This document shows, in pieces, positions 36,261-39,653 of a DNA stretch of 39,653 nt. This stretch comes from Acidobacteria bacterium OLB17 (GTDB taxonomy: Bacteria > Acidobacteriota > Blastocatellia > Pyrinomonadales > Pyrinomonadaceae): positions 1-39,653 of the forward strand of contig LLEU01000045.1 of the NCBI GenBank assembly GCA_001567505.1, read 5' to 3'. Each line of letters begins with the position of its first letter. Within the stretch, counting starts at the first letter, position 1. The translations under genes were made by a program, and so were the position numbers. Under the pieces are notes generated by a model, which was given only the letters and a program-made list of their open reading frames with translations, was not told the origin of the DNA and made no database searches.

Positions 36261-38511
36261 ATGATGAAAAAGCTAATTTCCACGATCATTTTGACCGCAA
36301 TTTTTTGGTTCCGTCCTCGATGTGGCCGCCCAGCGGCGAAAGGCCGCCGCGGTGCCGGCCGCCCCGAAATGTTCGGGGGCATGGACGGGAACCATTTCCT
36401 ACTCGCGCACGCAGGCGAGCTCCGATTCTAAGACCGTCGAACGCGTCTCCGGCCGCGGACGTGACACACGCAACTGGGAAATGAGCTACACATACAACGC
36501 CCGAGTTGCCGTGGTCGAATCCCCCGAACGGAACGGCTCGAGTGTCGGAATTGCCAATATCAGCCATTCCTTCTTCTCTAAGGAAAAGATCGATGCGGTC
36601 GAAAAGAATTCTTGCGATCGCGGAAAAACGTGGCGTGATATGCGTGGAAGCTCCACAAGCGAAACCAAAACGAGCGGACAGGCAAGCGGCGAGGACGCGA
36701 ATGTTTCCGTTGGCATCAATGCCGACGGGACATACACAGTGAGCGTCGGGCTGCCGGAGATCAAAGGCGAGGTTACCGGAAGTCAGTCTTCCTCATTTAG
36801 CGGCCAATGCACTCCGAAAGAAGGCAAGACGTTTAACCTGCCGGCCCAGGCGACACGGATCGAAGGCAATTCGCTCACATCCGACGGTTCGAATCGCATC
36901 AACCCCGACGACCCGAATAAGCTGTCAGGATCGTACTCGCGTACATGGCAGAACGTTACCGAGACGATATCGTGGAACCTGCAGAAGTGTGGTGCTCCGC
37001 TTCGGATCACGGATATGAAGTTCGCCGATATGAAGTTCCCGAAATGGAACGATTGGCAGGACATCGCCGAGCAGCGGGGCACGATCGACGGAAATCTCGT
37101 CAAGATCAAGGCCACGATCTTGAATGCTTCGGGCGAAACGAAATTCGCCGACGTTAAATTCAAGGAAACCTACAAGGGCGATAAGTGGGACGGGGCTCGC
37201 CCCGACGGCCTGCTTGAGGGCGGCGAGGTGTCGACGCGCCTCGAGCCAGGCGAATCACGCGATGTCGAATTCATATGGGATTCTTCCGGTTATGCCTGGT
37301 TCGACGACGGGCGTCCGCGCCTACTGCAGCGAATAAAGGCCGAGCTTGAAGAGAACGGAAAGAAGGTCGATGAGAAAACGATGAATCTCAAGGTCGCACC
37401 GAAGCCGCTTGTTCTTGTTCACGGACTATGGAGCAGCTGGAAGGCATGGGAAAGCTGGCAAAATATCCTTACCACGACCCATTCCTACGACTGGAAGGCC
37501 TTTCCTGTAGGCGAGAAGCCCGAAAAAGGCCGTATGGACACCGGCGGCGAATTCCTGTCGTCTGCACCCACAAAGAGCGTCTATGGGAACGCCGTCGAGC
37601 TCGACCGGTATGTCAAGTATGCACAAGAGGACCGCAACGCCTGGCACGTCGATATCGTTGCCCACTCTATGGGTGGACTGATATCGAGACAGTATATCCA
37701 GTCTTTTATGAAGCCCGTCGAGGACGGAAGGCCACGTGTCGCTCATCTCATTATGCTGGGAACGCCAAATATGGGAAGCCCGTGTGCCGACACAATGGAC
37801 ATCGCCTTCTCGATCACGGGCACGACCCCGAATGCCATTCGCGAGTTAAAGCCCGATGTCGTCGCGGAGTTCAACCGCGTTGTGACCGACCGTCGCGGGG
37901 TTAAATTCTCGATCCTCGCGGGCGATCCGCTGCCGGTGATGTGCAAGCGAGTGGTTTGGAACGACGGTGTCGTTTCCGTGCCGTCCGCTCATTGGATCAT
38001 CAAAGATAAGGCACTCTCGAAGAACGTGCATACGGATCTTACCGGCACGCAGGATTTCTCGACCTTCGTCCGGCCACGGCTAGCGATCGGGCCGAAAGGA
38101 GATCATTTGCCCGAGGTTGAAGCTCCGTCCGCAAGCCTGCTTCCCGAACCGGGCCGATACAACGGTGCGGGCTCAGGTCCGTTCTTCGGGCCGGCACCGA
38201 TGTATGTAGAAGACATCGGGCGGGCCGCAAAACTAGCCGGAAAGCAAACGCAGGAGATCGAGATCCCTGTCGCAGCGGCCGCCGACCTTGGGATCACGTT
38301 CATGGCTGATGCGAAAATTTCGGTGGAACTTATCGATCCGCAAGGACGCGTTGCCGGGAAGAATCTTGCGGACTCTCCCGGATCGCGAAACTGGTTCCGT
38401 TCGATCTACCTGAAGGAAGGTGTTGCCGCGGGTACCTGGAAGCTGCGGGTCACGAATACCGCCGACCTCGAGCACCCGGCGTACTTTTCGATCTGGCAGG
38501 GTGCACGCTAA
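36261..38511 (+). CDS. Large secreted lipase/esterase-like alpha-beta hydrolase (1-nt frame break)
   Basis: The protein starts MMKKLISTIILTAIF, a signal peptide whose remainder GSVLDVAAQRRKAAAVPAAP is one frame away. The frame breaks in the T-run at 36301-36306, and five T instead of six joins them. Repaired length is 749 residues. Residues of about 40-220 are a beta-rich domain with Cys pairs (KCSGAW, NSCDRGKTW). An Ig-like domain follows (LVKIKATILNASGETK). The hydrolase domain has the oxyanion region LVLVHGLWSSWKAW, nucleophile elbow VAHSMGGL (Ser near 469), WNDGVVSVPSAHW, and a late His in KNVHTDL. A C-terminal beta-sandwich ends LEHPAYFSIWQGAR. It is likely a surface or extracellular esterase; the substrate is unknown. 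Confidence 0.85.
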
Positions 38512-38654
38512 ATGTGTCCCGCAAAAGGTGCAGAGACGGAGAGTTCTGGTTCAATCACGACGAGTTCTCAACTGACCGTCTTCTCTGCGGCCTATGCCTC
38601 TCTGCGGGAAACTTACTGCTTCGAGCTATATTCGACTAGAGTTTTTCCATTCTC

Positions 38655-38735
38655 GGCTTTGCGTTCTTTGCGTGTACTTTGCGTCTTTGCGTTTATCTAT
38701 CAAAACAAAAACGCAAAGCACGCAAAAAACGCCCG
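38655..38735. repeat. Clustered 'tttgcgt' repeats with inverted half
   Basis: Four copies of tttgcgt follow one another on the + strand at 38658-38694 (ctttgcgttctttgcgtg, then actttgcgtctttgcgttt). After a 14-nt spacer the same word appears inverted (acgcaaagcacgcaaaaaac, about 38711-38730). The best stem is ctttgcgttt/aaacgcaaag (38685-38694 with 38709-38718). Similar repeated words occur widely between genes in environmental bacteria; I read it as an intergenic repeat element. It sits between two convergent genes. The rest of 38512-38743 shows nothing more. Confidence 0.6.
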
Positions 38736-38743
38736 GAAAGACG

Positions 38744-39653
38744 CTACCTCGGCACGGGTGAGAGCACGAGATCGGTAATATTGTCATCTACGTTCAACGC
38801 ACGCGGCACGAACTCATACCGCTTATTGCTAACAGTAAGCACGTATGTTTCGCCTGAAGGAACATTGTAGAATCGGAAATAGCCGAAGGGGCTCGACCGC
38901 GTCACAAACCTCGTTCCACTCCTAGACGTAAGTATGACCGAGGAATTACCGACCCCGCGGCCACCCTCATCAACAAGCCGCCCGCTGACCTCGACCGGCG
39001 CGGCCGTCGGTGCAAACGCGGTTGTTCCATTTATTGTAAAGTCAAGGTTCGAATCTGGCGTACCCCAATTATTAAGGTACCAAGTTCCCCCCGACCCCGT
39101 CGCCCCCCAAAGAGCCAATCGAAAAAAACGACGACAGTTGAGCCGGATATACCCTGAAGATCCGCAATTGCAGTAAGGTCAACGGGAGACTGACTATTTC
39201 CCGCGCTCGAGGTTACCGACCCCCAGGTGAGTACAGGGCCAATATTCGTAAAGGTCAATCCGTCCTTGGAGTATTGCCATTGTCCGCTCGTAGGACCCGT
39301 CGCCGACCGGCGCACATTGTAGGGTCCGATCTCAGTCAATGAGAGTGAAAGACCGGGAACTGCTTTTACCGAGAACGAGACAAAATTGCCTGCTGAGATC
39401 GCATCCGAAAGACCTGTCGCCGTTGTTGAAAAGCCATTTCCGCCCCATGCCTTTCCCGCTCCAGAGCCATTTACAAGATTCCAGTGCCTTTGCAAGCCCG
39501 TGACTAGGGCGCACCGGTCTTCCGTGTCTGGGTCTGGACTCGTCGGATAGAATCCGTCCGGGCCGAAATTGGTTGAACCGGAGATGTCCCAGCCACCGAG
39601 CATCGTGTTCGTTGGTGAACCGACGGTGCAAGGGGCCTGTCCAAAAAAAAAAA
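38744..39653 (-). CDS. Secreted protein with C-terminal carboxypeptidase-regulatory-like domain, 5' end missing (1-nt frame break)
   Basis: The frame is open to the window edge, so the start and signal peptide lie outside. The visible part begins QAPCTVGSPTNTMLGGWDIS, Gly/Ser/Thr-rich like exported proteins of the PEP-CTERM-associated beta-sandwich kind (LRHW-type core TGLQRHWNLVNG; VKAVPGLSLSLTEIG). The frame breaks in a T7 run (+ strand A7 at 39122-39128), where one more T joins VVVFF to RLALWGATGSGGTWYL. The C-terminus, PVEVSGRLVDEGGRGVGNSS to FGYFRFYNVPSGETYVLTVS, is a carboxypeptidase-regulatory-like beta-sandwich. No sorting tail is present. The role is unknown. Confidence 0.75.
39643..39653. 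other. Homopolymer run at the window end
   Basis: The last 11 bases are all A. Within the open frame of the terminal gene they would read as Phe codons. The run is more likely the low-quality end of an assembled sequence than a true feature. Confidence 0.5.

Overview
The window reads as a moderately GC-rich bacterial chromosome segment. It is densely packed, with short intergenic gaps and many 4-nt start/stop overlaps. The gene content is diderm: a meso-diaminopimelate-type MurE, a Wza-like export protein, several secreted proteins with signal peptides, and PilZ. Small zinc-ribbon proteins, a secreted matrixin and tandem secreted amidohydrolases suggest an Acidobacteriota-like organism, possibly Blastocatellia/Pyrinomonadales. 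That placement rests on family resemblance only; there is no rRNA here. No phage, insertion sequence, plasmid or CRISPR locus was seen.

Layout. 1-146 is a 21-bp tandem repeat. 147-1814 (-) is an orphan DNA methyltransferase fused to a nuclease-like domain. 1957-3366 (-) is rho. 3620-10291 (-) is the protein-quality-control cluster tig-clpP-clpX-lon-engB. Upstream of it on the same strand lie a hypothetical gene, a VOC protein, tRNA-Leu(UAG) and a small membrane protein. 11542-13037 (+) is murE, facing PilZ and an APC permease (-). 14977-22649 (+) carries pabB, a membrane J-protein, rpsT, recG, rsmD, an EamA transporter and aroC, which ends 4 nt from the convergent purD (-).

From 24 kb the content becomes accessory. 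A zinc-ribbon gene (+) has a structured leader and is followed by a run of four hairpins. Next is a five-gene envelope/secretion operon (-): hypothetical membrane protein, zinc ribbon, polysaccharide export protein, small membrane protein, matrixin. Then come small hypothetical genes, an MBL-fold hydrolase and an SDR. From 31.2 to 38.5 kb (+) there is a membrane protein coupled to a degenerate histidine kinase, two coupled secreted amidohydrolases of which the second lacks most metal ligands, and a large secreted lipase-like hydrolase. The window ends in a partial secreted protein (-).

Data quality. At least twelve single-nucleotide indels, nearly all in short homopolymers, break otherwise intact and often essential genes (engB, lon twice, murE, APC permease twice, aroC, zinc ribbon, matrixin, export protein, lipase, last gene). 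Restoring one base at each site rebuilds a protein of normal family length. I therefore read them as uncorrected long-read errors rather than gene decay, and give each gene its full span with the break noted. The most interesting biological signals are the pseudo-histidine-kinase module, the enzyme/pseudoenzyme amidohydrolase pair, the RNA-like structure over the lipase start, and the hairpin cluster near 24.6 kb.
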